A stretch of DNA of 64,000 nucleotides from Bathymodiolus brooksi (GCA_963680875.1 OY804590.1:23374640-23438639), one strand, 5' to 3'; positions 1 through 16,400 are shown, counted from the stretch's first letter. Program-made: numbers and translations. The notes: generated from the letters alone by a model not told the origin.

Positions 1-3000
1 ATGGGTCATTGACAGTCTAAAGATGTTGTGAAACACATTTGATGGGTCTTTGACAGTCTAAAGATGTAGTCAAACACATTTGATGGGTCTTCGACCGTCT
101 GAAGATGTAGTCAAACACATTTGATGAGTCTTTGACCGTCTAAAGGTGTAGTCAAACACATTTGATGGGTCTTTGACCGTCTAAAGATGTAGTCAAACAC
201 ATTTGATGGGTCTTTGACCGTCTAAAGATGTTGTGAAACACATTTGATGGGTCTTTGACCATCTAAAGATGTAGTCAAACACATTTGATGGGTCTTTGAC
301 CGTCTAAAGATGTAGTCAAACACATTTGATGGGTCTTTGACCGTCTAAAGATGTAGTCAAACACATTTGATGGGTCTTTGACAGTCTAAAGATGTAGTCA
401 AACACATTTGATGGGTCTTTGACCGTCTAAAGATGTAGTCAAACACATTTGATGGGTCTTTGACCGTCTAAAGATGTAGTCAAGCACATTTGATGGGTCT
501 TTGACCGTCTAAAGATGTAGTCAAACAAATTTGATGAGTCTTTGACCGTCTAAAGATGTAGTTAAACACATTTCATGGGTCTTTGACCGTCTAAAGATGT
601 AGTCAAACACATTTGATGGGTCTTTGACAGTCTAAAGATGTAGTCAAACACATTTGATGGGTCTTTGACCATCTAAAGATGTAGTCAAACACATTTGATG
701 GGTCTTTGACCATCTAAAGATGTAGTCAAACACATTTGATGGGTCTTTGACCGTCTAAAGATGTAGTCAAACACATTTGATGGGTCTTTGACCGTCTAAA
801 GATGTAGTTAAACACATTTGATGGGTCTTTGACCGTCTAAAGGTGTAGTCAAACACATTTGATGGGTCTTTGACCGTCTAAAGATGTAGTCAAACACATT
901 TGATGGGTCTTTGACAGTCTAAAGATGTAGTCAAACACATTTGATGGGTCTTTGACAGTCTAAAGATGTAGTCAAACACATTTGATGGGTCTTTGACCGT
1001 CTAAAGATGTAGTCAAGCACATTTGATGGGTCTTTGACCGTCTAAAGATGTAGTCAAACAAATTTGATGAGTCTTTGACCGTCTAAAGATGTAGTTAAAC
1101 ACATTTGATGGGTCTTTGACCGTCTAAAGATGTAATCAAACACATTTGATGGGTCTTTGACCGTCTAAAGATGTAGTCAAACACATTTGATGGGTCTTTG
1201 ACAGTCTAAATATGTAGTCAAACACATTTGATGTGTCTTTGACAGTCTAAAGATGTTGTCATACACATTTGATGGGTCTTTGACCGTCTAAAGATGTAGT
1301 CAAACACATTTGATGGGTCTTTGACTGTCTAAAGATGTAGTCAAACACATTTGATGGGTTTTTGACCGTCTAAAGATGTAAGAAAACACATTTGATGGGT
1401 CTTTGACAGTCTAAAGATGTAGTCAAACACATTTGATGGGTCTTTGACCGTCTAAAGATGTAGTCAAACACATTTGATGGATCTTTGACCGTCTAAAGAT
1501 GTAGTTAAACACATTTGATGAGTCTTTGACAGTCTAAAGGTGTAGTCAAACACATTTGATGGATCTTTCACCGTCTAAAGATTTAGTCAAACACATTTGA
1601 TGGGTCTTTAACCATCTAAAGATGTAGTCAAACACATTTGATGGGTCTTTGACCGTCTAAAGATGTAGTCAAACACATTTGATGGGTCTTTGACAGTCTA
1701 AAGATGTAGTCAAACACATTTGATGGGTCTTTGACCGTCTAAAGATGTAGTCAAGCACATTTGATGGGTCTTTGACCGTCTAAAGATGTAGTCAAACAAA
1801 TTTGATGAGTCTTTGACCGTCTAAAGATGTAGTTAAACACATTTGATGGGTCTTTGACCGTCTAAAGATGTAATCAAACACATTTGATGGGTCTTTGACC
1901 GTCTAAAGATGTAGTCAAACACATTTGATGGGTCTTTGACAGTCTAAAGATGTAGTCAAACACATTTGATGTGTCTTTGACAGTCTAAAGGTGTAGTCAA
2001 ACACATTTGATGGATCTTTGACCGTCTAAAGATTTAGTCAAACACATTTGATGGGTCTTTAACCATCTAAAGATGTAGTCAAACACATTTGATGGGTCTT
2101 TGACCGTCTAAAGATGTAGTCAAACACATTTGATGGGTCTTTGACAGTCTAAAGATGTAGTCAAACACATTTGATGGGTCTTTGACCGTCTAAAGATGTA
2201 GTCAAGCACATTTGATGGGTCTTTGACCGTCTAAAGATGTAGTCAAACAAATTTGATGAGTCTTTGACCGTCTAAAGATGTAGTTAAACACATTTGATGG
2301 GTCTTTGACCGTCTAAAGATGTAATCAAACACATTTGATGGGTCTTTGACCGTCTAAAGATGTAGTCAAACACATTTGATGGGTCTTTGACAGTCTAAAT
2401 ATGTAGTCAAACACATTTGATGTGTCTTTGACAGTCTAAAGATGTTGTCATACACATTTGATGGGTCTTTGACCGTCTAAAGATGTAGTCAAACACATTT
2501 GATGGGTCTTTGACCGTCTAAAGATGTAAGAAAACACATTTGATGGGTCTTTGACCGCCTAAAGATGTAGTCAAACACATTTGATGGGTCTTTGACCGTC
2601 TAAAGATGTCGTCAAACACATTTGATGGGTCTTTGACAGTCTAAAGATGTTGTCAAACACATTTGATGGGTCTTTGACAGTCTAAAGATGTAGTCAAACA
2701 CATTTGATGGGTCTTTGACAGTCTAAAGATGTAGTCAAACACATTTGATGGGTCTTTGACAGTCTAAAGATGTTGTCATACACATTTGATGGGTCTTTGA
2801 CTGTCTAAAGATGTAGTCAAACACATTTGATGGGTCTTTGACCGTCTAAAGATGTAAGAAAACACATTTGATGGGTCTTTGACCGTCTAAAGATGTAGTC
2901 AAACACATTTGCTGGGTCTTTGACCGTCTAAAGATGTAGTCAAACACATTTGATGAGTCTTTGACCGTCTAAAGATGTTGTGAAACACATTTGATGGGTC

Positions 3001-6000
3001 TTTGACCATCTAAAGATGTAGTCAAACACATTTGATGGGTCTTTGACCGTCTAATGATGTAGTCAAACACATTTGATGGGTCTTTGACCGTCTAAAGATG
3101 TAGTCAAACACATTTGATGGGTCTTTGACAGTCTAAAGATGTAGTCAAACACATTTGATGGGTCTTTGACCGTCTAAAGATGTAGTCAAACACATTTGAT
3201 GGGTCTTTGACAGTCTAAAGATGTAGTCAAACACATTTGATGGGTCTTTGACCGTCTAAAGATGTAGTCAAGCACATTTGATGGGTCTTTGACCGTCTAA
3301 AGATGTAGTCAAACAAATTTGATGAGTCTTTGACCGTCTAAAGATGTAGTTAAACACATTTGATGGGTCTTTGACCGTCTAAAGATGTAGTCAAACACAT
3401 TTGATGGGTCTTTGACAGTCTAAAGATGTAGTCAAACACATTTGATGGGTCTTTGACCATCTAAAGATGTAGTCAAACACATTTGATGGGTCTTTGACCA
3501 TCTAAAGATGTAGTCAAACACATTTGATGGGTCTTTGACCGTCTAAAGATGTAGTCAAACACATTTGATGGGTCTTTGACCGTCTAAAGATGTAGTTAAA
3601 CACATTTGATGGGTCTTTGACCGTCTAAAGGTGTGGTCAAACACATTTGATGGGTCTTTGACCGTCTAAAGATGTAGTCAAACACATTTGATGGGTCTTT
3701 GACAGTCTAAAGATGTAGTCAAACACATTTGATGGGTCTTTGACAGTCTAAAGATGTTGTCAAACACATTTGATGGGTCTTTGACCGTCTAAAGATGTAG
3801 TCAAACACATTTGATGGGTCTTTGACCGTCTAAAGATGTCGTCAAACACATTTGATGGGTCTTTGACCGTCTAAAGATGTTGTCAAACACATTTGATGGG
3901 TCTTTGACCGTCTAAAGATGTAGTCAAACACATTTGATGGGTCTTTGACAGTCTAAAGATGTAGTCAAACACATTTGATGGGTCTTTGACCGTCTAAAGA
4001 TGTAGTCAAACACATTTGATGGGTCTTTGACCGTCTAAAGATGTAAGAAAACACATTTGATGGGTATTTGACCGTCTAAAGATGTAATCAAACACATTTG
4101 ATGGGTCTTTGACCATCTAAAGATGTAGTCAAACACATTTGATGGATCTTTGACCGTCTAAAGATGTAGTAAAACACATTTGATGGGTCTTTGACCGTCT
4201 AAAGATGTAGTCAAACACATTTGATGGGTCTTTGACCGTCTAAAGATGTAGTCAAACACATTTGATGGGTCTTTGACAGTCTAAAGATGTAAGAAAACAC
4301 ATTTGATGGGTCTTTGACCGTCTAAAGATGTAGTCAAACACATTTGATGGGTCTTTGACAGTCTAAAGATGTAGTCAAACACATTTGATGGGTCTTTGAC
4401 CGTCTAAAGATGTAGTCGAACACATTTGATGGGTCTTTGACAGTCTAAAGATGTAGTCAAACACATTTGATGGGTCATTGACAGTCTAAAGATGTTGTGA
4501 AACACATTTGATGGGTCTTTGACAGTCTAAAGATGTAGTCAAACACATTTGATGGGTCTTCGACCGTCTGAAGATGTAGTCAAACACATTTGATGAGTCT
4601 TTGACCGTCTAAAGGTGTAGTCAAACACATTTGATGGGTCTTTGACCGTCTAAAGATGTTGTCAAACACATTTGATGGGTCTTTGACTGTCTAAAGATGT
4701 TGTGAAACACATTTGATGGGTCTTTGACCATCTAAAGATGTAGTCAAACACATTTGATGGGTCTTTGACCGTCTAAAGATGTAGTCAAACACATTTGATG
4801 GGTCTTTGACCGTCTAAAGATGTAGTCAAACACATTTGATGGGTCTTTGACAGTCTAAAGATGTAGTCAAACACATTTGATGGGTCTTTGACCGTCTAAA
4901 GATGTAGTCAAACACATTTGATGGGTCTTTGACAGTCTAAAGATGTAGTCAAACACATTTGATGGGTCTTTGACCGTCTAAAGATGTAGTCAAGCACATT
5001 TGATGGGTCTTTGACCGTCTAAAGATGTAGTCAAACAAATTTGATGAGTCTTTGACCGTCTAAAGATGTAGTTAAACACATTTGATGGGTCTTTGACCGT
5101 CTAAAGATGTAGTCAAACACATTTGATGGGTCTTTGACAGTCTAAAGATGTAGTCAAACACATTTGATGGGTCTTTGACCATCTAAAGATGTAGTCAAAC
5201 ACATTTGATGGGTCTTTGACCATCTAAAGATGTAGTCAAACACATTTGATGGGTCTTTGACCGTCTAAAGATGTAGTCAAACACATTTGATGGGTGTTTG
5301 ACCGTCTAAAGATGTAGTTAAACACATTTGATGGGTCTTTGACCGTCTAAAGGTGTAGTCAAACACATTTGATGGGTCTTTGACCGTCTAAAGATGTAGT
5401 CAAACACATTTGATGGGTCTTTGACAGTCTAAAGATGTTGTCAAACACATTTGATGGGTCTTTGACCGTCTAAAGATGTAGTCAAGCACATTTGATGGGT
5501 CTTTGACCGTCTAAAGATGTCGTCAAACACATTTGATGGGTCTTTGACCGTCTAAAGATGTTGTCAAACACATTTGATGGGTCTTTGATAGTCTAAAGAT
5601 GTAGTCAAACACATTTGATGGGTCTTTGACAGTCTAAAGATGTAGTCAAACACATTTGATGGGTCTTTGACAGTCTAAAGATGTTGTCATACACATTTGA
5701 TGGGTCTTTGACCGTCTAAAGATGTAGTCAAACACATTTGATGGGTCTTTGACCGTCTAAAGATGTAAGAAAACACATTTGATGGGTATTTGACCGTCTA
5801 AAGATGTAATCAAACACATTTGATGGGTCTTTGACCATCTAAAGATGTAGTCAAACACATTTGATGGATCTTTGACCGTCTAAAGATGTAGTAAAACACA
5901 TTTGATGGGTCTTTGACCGTCTAAAGATGTAGTCAAACACATTTGATGGGTCTTTGACCGTCTAAAGATGTAGTCAAACACATTTGATGGGTCTTTGACA

Positions 6001-7430
6001 GTCTAAAGATGTAGTCAAACACATTTGATGGGTCTTTGACCGTCTAAAGATGTAGTCAAACACATTTGATGGGTCTTTGACAGTCTAAAGATGTAGTCAA
6101 ACACATTTGATGGGTCTTTGACCGTCTAAAGATGTAGTCGAACACATTTGATGGGTCTTTGACAGTCTAAAGATGTAGTCAAACACATTTGATGGGTCAT
6201 TGACAGTCTAAAGATGTTGTGAAACACATTTGATGGGTCTTTGACAGTCTAAAGATGTAGTCAAACACATTTGATGGGTCTTCGACCGTCTGAAGATGTA
6301 GTCAAACACATTTGATGGGTCTTTGACCATCTAAAGATGTAGTCAAACACATTTGATGGGTCTTTGGCCGTCTAAAGATGTAGTTAAACACATTTGATGG
6401 GTCTTTGATCGTCTAAAGATGTAGTCAAACACATTTGATGGATCTTTGACCGTCTAAAGATGTAGTCAAACACATTTGATGGGTCTTTGACCGTCTAAAG
6501 ATGTAGTCAAACACATTTGATGGGTCTTTGATCGTCTAAAGATGTAGTCAAACACATTTGATGGATCTTTGACCATCTAAAGATGTAGTCAAACACATTT
6601 GATGGGTCTTTGACAGTCTAAAGATGTAGTCAAACACATTTGATGGGTCTTTGACAGTCTAAAGATGTAGTCAAACACATTTGATGGGTCTTTGACAGTC
6701 TAAAGATGTAGTCAAACACATTTGATGGGTCTTTGACAGTCTAAAGATGTAGTCAAACACATTTGATGGGTCTTTGACAGTCTAAAGATGTAGTCAAACA
6801 CATTTGATGGGTCTTTGACAGTCTAAAGATGTTGTCATACACATTTGATGGGTCTTTGACCGTCTAAAGATGTAGTCAAACACATTTGATGGGTCTTTGA
6901 CCGTCTAAAGATGTAAGAAAACACATTTGATGGGTATTTTTCCGTCTAAAGATGTAATCAAACACATTTGATGGGTCTTTGACCATCTAAAGATGTAGTC
7001 AAACACATTTGATGGATCTTTGACCGTCTAAAGATGTAGTAAAACACATTTGATGGGTCTTTGACCGTCTAAAGATGTAGTCAAACACATTTGATGGGTC
7101 TTTGACAGTCTAAAGATGTAGTCAAACACATTTGATGGGTCTTTGACCGTCTAAAGATGTAGTCAAACACATTTGATGGGTCTTTGACAGTCTAAAGATG
7201 TAGTCAAACACATTGTATGGGTCTTTGACCGTCTAAAGATGTAGTCGAACACATTTGATGGGTCTTTGACAGTCTAAAGATGTAATCAAACACATTTGAT
7301 GGGTCATTGACAGTCTAAAGATGTTGTGAAACACATTTGATGGGTCTTTGACAGTCTAAAGATGTAGTCAAACACATTTGATGGGTCTTCGACCGTCTGA
7401 AGATGTAGTCAAACACATTTGATGAGTCTT
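1..7430. repeat. Left-part higher-order repeat of the 41-bp satellite (offsets 4,469 and 7,298 bp)
   Basis: The opening run of variants is GTCATTGACAG with a TTGTGAAAC ending, then CAG, then the rare TCTTCGACCGTCTGAAG unit, then an ATGAGTC unit with AAAGGTG. It recurs at about 4,470 and again at about 7,298. The rare TCTTCG unit sits at 91, 4,560, 6,282 and 7,389, all exact multiples of 41 apart (109, 42 and 27 units). The recurrence of an ordered set of variants, not just single variants, marks segmental duplication inside the array. Confidence 0.8.
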
Positions 7431-10400
7431 TGACCGTCTAAAGGTGTAGTCAAACACATTTGATGGGTCTTTGACCGTCTAAAGATGTAGTCAAACACAT
7501 TTGATGGGTCTTTGACCGTCTAAAGATGTTGTGAAACACATTTGATGGGTCTTTGACCATCTAAAGATGTAGTCAAACACATTTGATGGGTCTTTGACCG
7601 TCTAAAGATGTAGTCAAACACATTTGATGGGTCTTTGACCGTCTAAAGATGTAGTCAAACACATTTGATGGGTCTTTGACAGTCTAAAGATGTAGTCAAA
7701 CACATTTGATGGGTCTTTGACCGTCTAAAGATGTAGTCAAACACATTTGATGGGTCTTTGACCGTCTAAAGATGTAGTCAAGCACATTTGATGGGTCTTT
7801 GACCGTCTAAAGATGTAGTCAAACAAATTTGATGAGTCTTTGACCGTCTAAAGATGTAGTTAAACACATTTCATGGGTCTTTGACCGTCTAAAGATGTAG
7901 TCAAACACATTTGATGGGTCTTTGACAGTCTAAAGATGTAGTCAAACACATTTGATGGGTCTTTGACCATCTAAAGATGTAGTCAAACACATTTGATGGG
8001 TCTTTGACCATCTAAAGATGTAGTCAAACACATTTGATGGGTCTTTGACCGTCTAAAGATGTAGTCAAACACATTTGATGGGTCTTTGACCGTCTAAAGA
8101 TGTAGTTAAACACATTTGATGGGTCTTTGACCGTCTAAAGGTGTAGTCAAACACATTTGATGGGTCTTTGACCGTCTAAAGATGTAGTCAAACACATTTG
8201 ATGGGTCTTTGACAGTCTAAAGATGTAGTCAAACACATTTGATGGGTCTTTGACAGTCTAAAGATGTTGTCAAACACATTTGATGGGTCTTTGACCGTCT
8301 AAAGATGTAGTCAAACACATTTGATGGGTCTTTGACCGTCTAAAGATGTCGTCAAACACATTTAATGGGTCTTTGACCGTCTAAAGATGTTGTCAAACAC
8401 ATTTGATGGGTCTTTGACAGTCTAAAGATGTAGTCAAACACATTTGATGGGTCTTTGACAGTCTAAAGATGTAGTCAAACACATTTGATGGGTCTTTGAC
8501 AGTCTAAAGATGTTGTCATACACATTTGATGGGTCTTTGACCGTCTAAAGATGTAGTCAAACACATTTGATGGGTCTTTGACCGTCTAAAGATGTAAGAA
8601 AACACATTTGATGGGTATTTGACCGTCTAAAGATGTAATCAAACACATTTGATGGGTCTTTGACCATCTAAAGATGTAGTCAAACACATTTGATGGATCT
8701 TTGACCGTCTAAAGATGTAGTAAAACACATTTGATGGGTCTTTGACCGTCTAAAGATGTAGTCAAACACATTTGATGGGTCTTTGACCGTCTAAAGATGT
8801 AGTCAAACACATTTGATGGGTCTTTGACAGTCTAAAGATGTAGTCAAACACATTTGATGGGTCTTTGACCATCTAAAGATGTAGTCAAACACATTTGATG
8901 GGTCTTTGACCGTCTAAAGATGTAGTCAAACACATTTGATGGGTCTTTGACCGTCTAAAGATGTAGTCAAACACATTTGATGGGTCTTTGACAGTCTAAA
9001 GATGTAGTCAAACACATTTGATGGGTCTTTGACCGTCTAAAGATGTAGTCAAACACATTTGATGGGTCTTTGACAGTCTAAAGATGTAGTCAAACACATT
9101 TGATGGGTCTTTGACCGTCTAAAGATGTAGTCAAGCACATTTGATGGGTCTTTGACCGTCTAAAGATGTAGTCAAACAAATTTGATGAGTCTTTGACCGT
9201 CTAAAGATGTAGTTAAACACATTTGATGGGTCTTTGACCGTCTAAAGATGTAGTCAAACACATTTGATGGGTCTTTGACAGTCTAAAGATGTAGTCAAAC
9301 ACATTTGATGGGTCTTTGACCATCTAAAGATGTAGTCAAACACATTTGATGGGTCTTTGACCATCTAAGGATGTAGTCAAACACATTTGATGGGTCTTTG
9401 ACCGTCTAAAGATGTAGTCAAACACATTTGATGGGTCTTTGACCGTCTAAAGATGTAGTTAAACACATTTGATGGGTCTTTGACCGTCTAAAGGTGTAGT
9501 CAAACACATTTGATGGGTCTTTGACCGTCTAAAGATGTAGTCAAACACATTTGATGGGTCTTTGACAGTCTAAAGATGTAGTCAAACACATTTGATGGGT
9601 CTTTGACAGTCTAAAGATGTTGTCAAACACATTTGATGGGTCTTTGACCGTCTAAAGATGTAGTCAAACACATTTGATGGGTCTTTGACAGTCTAAAGAT
9701 GTAGTCAAACACATTTGATGGGTCTTTGACAGTCTAAAGATGTTGTCAAACACATTTGATGGGTCTTTGACCGTCTAAAGATGTAGTCAAACACATTTGA
9801 TGGGTCTTTGACCGTCTAAAGATGTCGTCAAACACATTTGATGGGTCTTTGACCGTCTAAAGATGTTGTCAAACACATTTGATGGGTCTTTGACAGTCTA
9901 AAGATGTAGTCAAACACATTTGATGGGTCTTTGACAGTCTAAAGATGTAGTCAAACACATTTGATGGGTCTTTGACAGTCTAAAGATGTTGTCATACACA
10001 TTTGATGGGTCTTTGACCGTCTAAAGATGTAGTCAAACACATTTGATGGGTCTTTGACCGTCTAAAGATGTAAGAAAACACATTTGATGGGTATTTGACC
10101 GTCTAAAGATGTAATCAAACACATTTGATGGGTCTTTGACCATCTAAAGATGTAGTCAAACACATTTGATGGATCTTTGACCGTCTAAAGATGTAGTAAA
10201 ACACATTTGATGGGTCTTTGACCGTCTAAAGATGTAGTCAAACACATTTGATGGGTCTTTGACCGTCTAAAGATGTAGTCAAACACATTTGATGGGTCAT
10301 TGACAGTCTAAAGATGTTGTGAAACACATTTGATGGGTCTTTGACAGTCTAAAGATGTAGTCAAACACATTTGATGGGTCTTCGACCGTCTGAAGATGTA

Positions 10401-13400
10401 GTCAAACACATTTGATGGGTCTTTGACCGTCTAAAGATGTAGTCAAACACATTTGATGGGTCTTTGGCCGTCTAAAGATGTAGTTAAACACATTTGATGG
10501 GTCTTTGATCGTCTAAAGATGTAGTCAAACACATTTGATGGATCTTTGACCGTCTAAAGATGTAGTCAAACACATTTGATGGGTCTTTGACCGTCTAAAG
10601 ATGTAGTCAAACACATTTGATGGGTCTTTGATCGTCTAAAGATGTAGTCAAACACATTTGATGGATCTTTGACCATCTAAAGATGTAGTCAAAAACATTT
10701 GATGGGTCTTTGACAGTCTAAAGATGTAGTCAAACACATTTGATGGGTCTTTGACAGTCTAAAGATGTAGTCAAACACATTTGATGGGTCTTTGACAGTC
10801 TAAAGATGTAGTCAAACACATTTGATGGGTCTTTGACAGTCTAAAGATGTTGTCATACACATTTGATGGGTCTTTGACTGTCTAAAGATGTAGTCAAACA
10901 CATTTGATGGGTTTTTGACCGTCTAAAGATGTAAGAAAACACATTTGATGGGTCTTTGACAGTCTAAAGATGTAGTCAAACACATTTGATGGGTCTTTGA
11001 CAGTCTAAAGATGTAGTCAAACACATTTGATGGATCTTTGACCGTCTAAAGATGTAGTTAAACACATTTGATGAGTCTTTGACAGTCTAAAGGTGTAGTC
11101 AAACACATTTGATGGATCTTTGACCGTCTAAAGATTTAGTCAAACACATTTGATGGGTCTTTGACCATCTAAAGATGTAGTCAAACACATTTGATGGGTC
11201 TTTGACCGTCTAAAGATGTAGTCAAACACATTTGATGGGTCTTTGACAGTCTAAAGATGTAGTCAAACACATTTGATGGGTCTTTGACCGTCTAAAGATG
11301 TAGTCAAGCACATTTGATGGGTCTTTGACCGTCTAAAGATGTAGTCAAACAAATTTGATGAGTCTTTGACCGTCTAAAGATGTAGTTAAACACATTTGAT
11401 GGGTCTTTGACCGTCTAAAGATGTAGTCAAACACATTTGATGGGTCTTTGACCGTCTAAAGATGTAGTCAAACACATTTGATGGGTCTTTGACCGTCTAA
11501 AGATGTAGTCAAACACATTTGATGGGTCTTTGACAGTCTAAAGATGTTTTCATACACATTTGATGGGTCTTTGACTGTCTAAAGATGTAGTCAAACACAT
11601 TTGATGGGTCTTTGACCGTCTAAAGATGTAAGAAAACACATTTGATGGGTCTTTGACCGTCTAAAGGTGTAGTCAAACACATTTGATGGGTCTTTGACCG
11701 TCTAAAGATGTAGTCAAACACATTTGATGGGTCTTTGACTGTCTAAAGATGTTGTGAAACACATTTGATGGGTCTTTGACCATCTAAAGATGTAGTCAAA
11801 CACATTTGATGGGTCTTTGACCGTCTAAAGATGTAGTCAAACACATTTGATGGGTCTTTGACCATCTAAAGATGTAGTCAAACACATTTGATGGGTCTTT
11901 GACAGTCTAAAGATGTAGTCAAACACATTTGATGGGTCTTTGACAGTCTAAAGATGTAGTCAAACACATTTGATGGGTCTTTGACCGTCTAAAGATGTAG
12001 TCATGCACATTTGATGGGTCTTTGACCGTCTAAAGATGTAGTCAAACAAATTTGATGAGTCTTTGACCGTCTAAAGATGTAGTTAAACACATTTGATGGG
12101 TCTTTGACCGTCTAAAGATGTAGTCAAACACATTTGATGGGTCTTTGACAGTCTAAAGATGTAGTCAAACACATTTGATGGGTCTTTGACCATCTAAAGA
12201 TGTAGTCAAACACATTTGATGGGTTTTTGACAGTCTAAAGATGTAGTCAAACACATTTGATGGGTCTTTGACCGTCTAAAGATGTAGTTAAACACATTTG
12301 ATGGGTCTTTGACCGTCTAAAGGTGTAGTCAAACACATTTGATGGGTCTTTGACAGTCTAAAGATGTAGTCAAACACATTTGATGGGTCTTTGACAGTCT
12401 AAAGATGTAGTCAAACACATTTGATGGGTCTTTGACAGTCTAAAGATGTTGTCAAACACATTTGATGGGTCTTTGACCGTCTAAAGATGTAGTCAAACAC
12501 ATTTGATGGGTCTTTGACAGTCTAAAGATGTAGTCAAACACATTTGATGGGTCTTTGACAGTCTAAAGATGTTGTCATACACATTTGATGGGTCTTTGAC
12601 TGTCTAAAGATGTAGTCAAACACATTTGATGGGTCTTTGACCGTCTAAAGATGTAAGAAAACACATTTGATGGGTCTTTGACCGTCTAAAGATGTAATCA
12701 AACACATTTGATGGGTCTTTGACCATCTAAAGATGTAGTCAAACACATTTGATGGATCTTTGACCGTCTAAAGATGTAGTAAAACACATTTGATGGGTCT
12801 TTGACCGTCTAAAGATGTAGTCAAACACATTTGATGGGTCTTTGACCGTCTAAAGATGTAGTCAAACACATTTGATGGGTCTTTGACAGTCTAAAGATGT
12901 AGTCAAACACATTTGATGGGTCTTCGACCGTCTGAAGATGTAGTCAAACACATTTGATGGGTCTTTGACAGTCTAAAGATGTAGTCAAACACATTTGATG
13001 GGTCTTTGACCGTCTAAAGATGTTGTCAAACACATTTGATGGGTCTTTGACCATCTAAAGATGTAGTCAAATACATTGGATGGGTCTTTGACAGTCTAAA
13101 GATGTAGTCAAACACATTTGATGGGTCTTTGACCGTCTAAAGTTGTAGTCAAACACATTTGATGGGTCTTTGACTGTCTAAAGATGTAGTCAAACACATT
13201 TGATGGGTCATTGACAGCATAAAGATGTAGTCAAACACATTTGATGGGTCTTTGACCGTCTAAAGATGTAGTCAAACACATTTGATGGGTCTTTGACAGT
13301 CTAAAGATGTAGTCAAACACATTTGATGGATCTTTGACAGTCTAAAGATGTAGTCAAACACATTTGATGGGTCTTTGACCGTCTAAAGATGTAGTCAAAC

Positions 13401-16400
13401 ACATTTGATGGGTCTTTGACAGTCTAAAGATGTCGTCAAACACATTTGATGGGTCTTTGACAGTCTAAAGATGTTGTCAAACACATTTGATGGGTCTTTG
13501 ACAGTCTAAAGATGTAGTCAAACACATTTGATGGGTCTTTGACAGTCTAAAGATGTAGTCAAACACATTTGATGGGTCTTTGACAGTCTAAAGATGTTGT
13601 CATACACATTTGATGGGTCTTTGACTGTCTAAAGATGTAGTCAAACACATTTGATGGGTCTTTGACCGTCTAAAGATGTAAGAAAACACATTTGATGGGT
13701 CTTTGAACGTCTAAAGATGTAGTCAAACACATTTGATGGGTCTTTGACCGTCTAAAGATGTAGTCAAACACATTTGATGGATCTTTGACCGTCTAAAGAT
13801 GTAGTTAAACACATTTGATGAGTCTTTGACCGTCTAAAGGTGTAGTCAAACACATTTGATGGGTCTTTGACCGTCTAAAGATGTAGTCAAACACATTTGA
13901 TGGGTCTTTGACCATCTAAAGATGTAGTCAAGCACATTTGATGGGTCTTTGACAGTCTAAAGATGTAGTCAAACACATTTGATGGGTCTTTGACAGTCTA
14001 AAGATGTAGTCAAACACATTTGATGGGTCTCTGACCGTCTAAAGATGTAGTCAAGCACATTTGATGAGTCTTTGACCGTCTAAAGATGTAGTTAAACACA
14101 TTTGATGGGTCTTTGACCGTCTAAAGATGTAGTCAAACAAATTTGATGAGTCTTTGACCGTCTAAAGATGTAGTTAAACACATTTGATGGGTCTTTGACC
14201 GTCTAAGGATGTAGTCAAACACATTTGATGGGTCTTTGACAGTCTAAAGATGTAGTCAAACACATTTGATGGGTCTTTGACCATCTAAAGATGTAGTCAA
14301 ACACATTTGATGGGTCTTTGACCATCTAAAGATGTAGTCAAACACATTTGATGGGTCTTTGACCGTCTAAAGATGTAGTCAAACACATTTGATGGGTCTT
14401 TGACAGTCTAAAGATGTCGTCAAACACATTTGATGGGTCTTTGACAGTCTAAAGATGTTGTCAAACACATTTGATGGGTCTTTGACAGTCTAAAGATGTC
14501 GTCAAACACATTTGATGGGTCTTTGACAGTCTAAAGATGTCGTCAAACACATTTGATGGGTCTTTGACCGTCTAAAGATGTTGTCAAACACATTTGATGG
14601 GTCTTTGACAGTCTAAAGATGTAGTCAAACACATTTGATGGGTCTTTGACAGTCTAAAGATGTAGTCAAACACATTTGATGTGTCTTTGACCGTCTAAAG
14701 ATGTTGTCATACACATTTGATGGGTCTTTGACCGTTGAAAGATGTAGTCAAACACATTTGATGGGTCTTTGACCGTCTAAAGATGTAAGAAAACACATTT
14801 GATGGGTCTTTGACCGCCTAAAGATGTAGTCAAACACATTTGATGGGTCTTTGACCGTCTAAAGATGTCGTCAAACACATTTGATGGGTCTTTGACAGTC
14901 TAAAGATGTTGTCAAACACATTTGATGGGTCTTTGACAGTCTAAAGATGTAGTCAAACACATTTGATGGGTCTTTGACCGTCTAAAGATGTAGTCAAACA
15001 CATTTGATGGGTCTTTGACAGTCTAAAGATGTTGTCATACACATTTGATGGGTCTTTGACTGTCTAAAGATGTAGTCAAACACATTTGATGGGTCTTTGA
15101 CCGCCTAAAGATGTAGTCAAACACATTTGATGGGTCTTTGACCGTCTAAAGATGTCGTCAAACACATTTGATGGGTCTTTGACAGTCTAAAGATGTTGTC
15201 AAACACATTTGATGGGTCTTTGACAGTCTAAAGATGTAGTCAAACACATTTGATGGGTCTTTGACCGTCTAAAGATGTAGTCAAACACATTTGATGGGTC
15301 TTTGACAGTCTAAAGATGTTGTCATACACATTTGATGGGTCTTTGACTGTCTAAAGATGTAGTCAAACACATTTGATGGGTCTTTGACCGTCTAAAGATG
15401 TAAGAAAACACATTTGATGGGTCTTTGACCGTCTAAAGATGTAGTCAAACACATTTGCTGGGTCTTTGACCGTCTAAAGATGTAGTCAAACACATTTGAT
15501 GGATCTTTGACCGTCTAAAGATGTAGTTAAACACATTTGATGAGTCTTTGACCGTCTAAAGGTGTAGTCAAACACATTTGATGGGTCTTTGACCGTCTAA
15601 AGATGTAGTCAAACACATTTGATGGGTCTTTGACTGTCTAAAGATGTTGTGAAACACATTTGATGGGTCTTTGACCATCTAAAGATGTAGTCAAACACAT
15701 TTGATGGGTCTTTGACCGTCTAAAGATGTAGTCAAACACATTTGATGGGTCTTTGACCGTCTAAAGATGTAGTCAAACACATTTGATGGGTCTTTGACAG
15801 TCTAAAGATGTAGTCAAACACATTTGATGGGTCTTTGACCGTCTAAAGATGTAGTCAAACACATTTGATGGGTCTTTGACAGTCTAAAGATGTAGTCAAA
15901 CACATTTGATGGGTCTTTGACCATCTAAAGATGTAGTCAAACACATTTGATGGGTCTTTGACCATCTAAAGATGTAGTCAAACACATTTGATGGGTCTTT
16001 GACCGTCTAAAGATGTAGTCAAACACATTTGATGGGTCTTTGACCGTCTAAAGATGTAGTTAAACACATTTGATGGGTCTTTGACCGTCTAAAGGTGTAG
16101 TCAAACACATTTGATGGGTCTTTGACCGTCTAAAGATGTAGTCAAACACATTTGATGGGTCTTTGACAGTCTAAAGATGTAGTCAAACACATTTGATGGG
16201 TCTTTGACAGTCTAAAGATGTTGTCAAACACATTTGATGGGTCTTTGACCGTCTAAAGATGTAGTCAAACACATTTGATGGGTCTTTGACCGTCTAAAGA
16301 TGTCGTCAAACACATTTGATGGGTCTTTGACCGTCTAAAGATGTTGTCAAACACATTTGATGGGTCTTTGACAGTCTAAAGATGTAGTAAAACACATTTG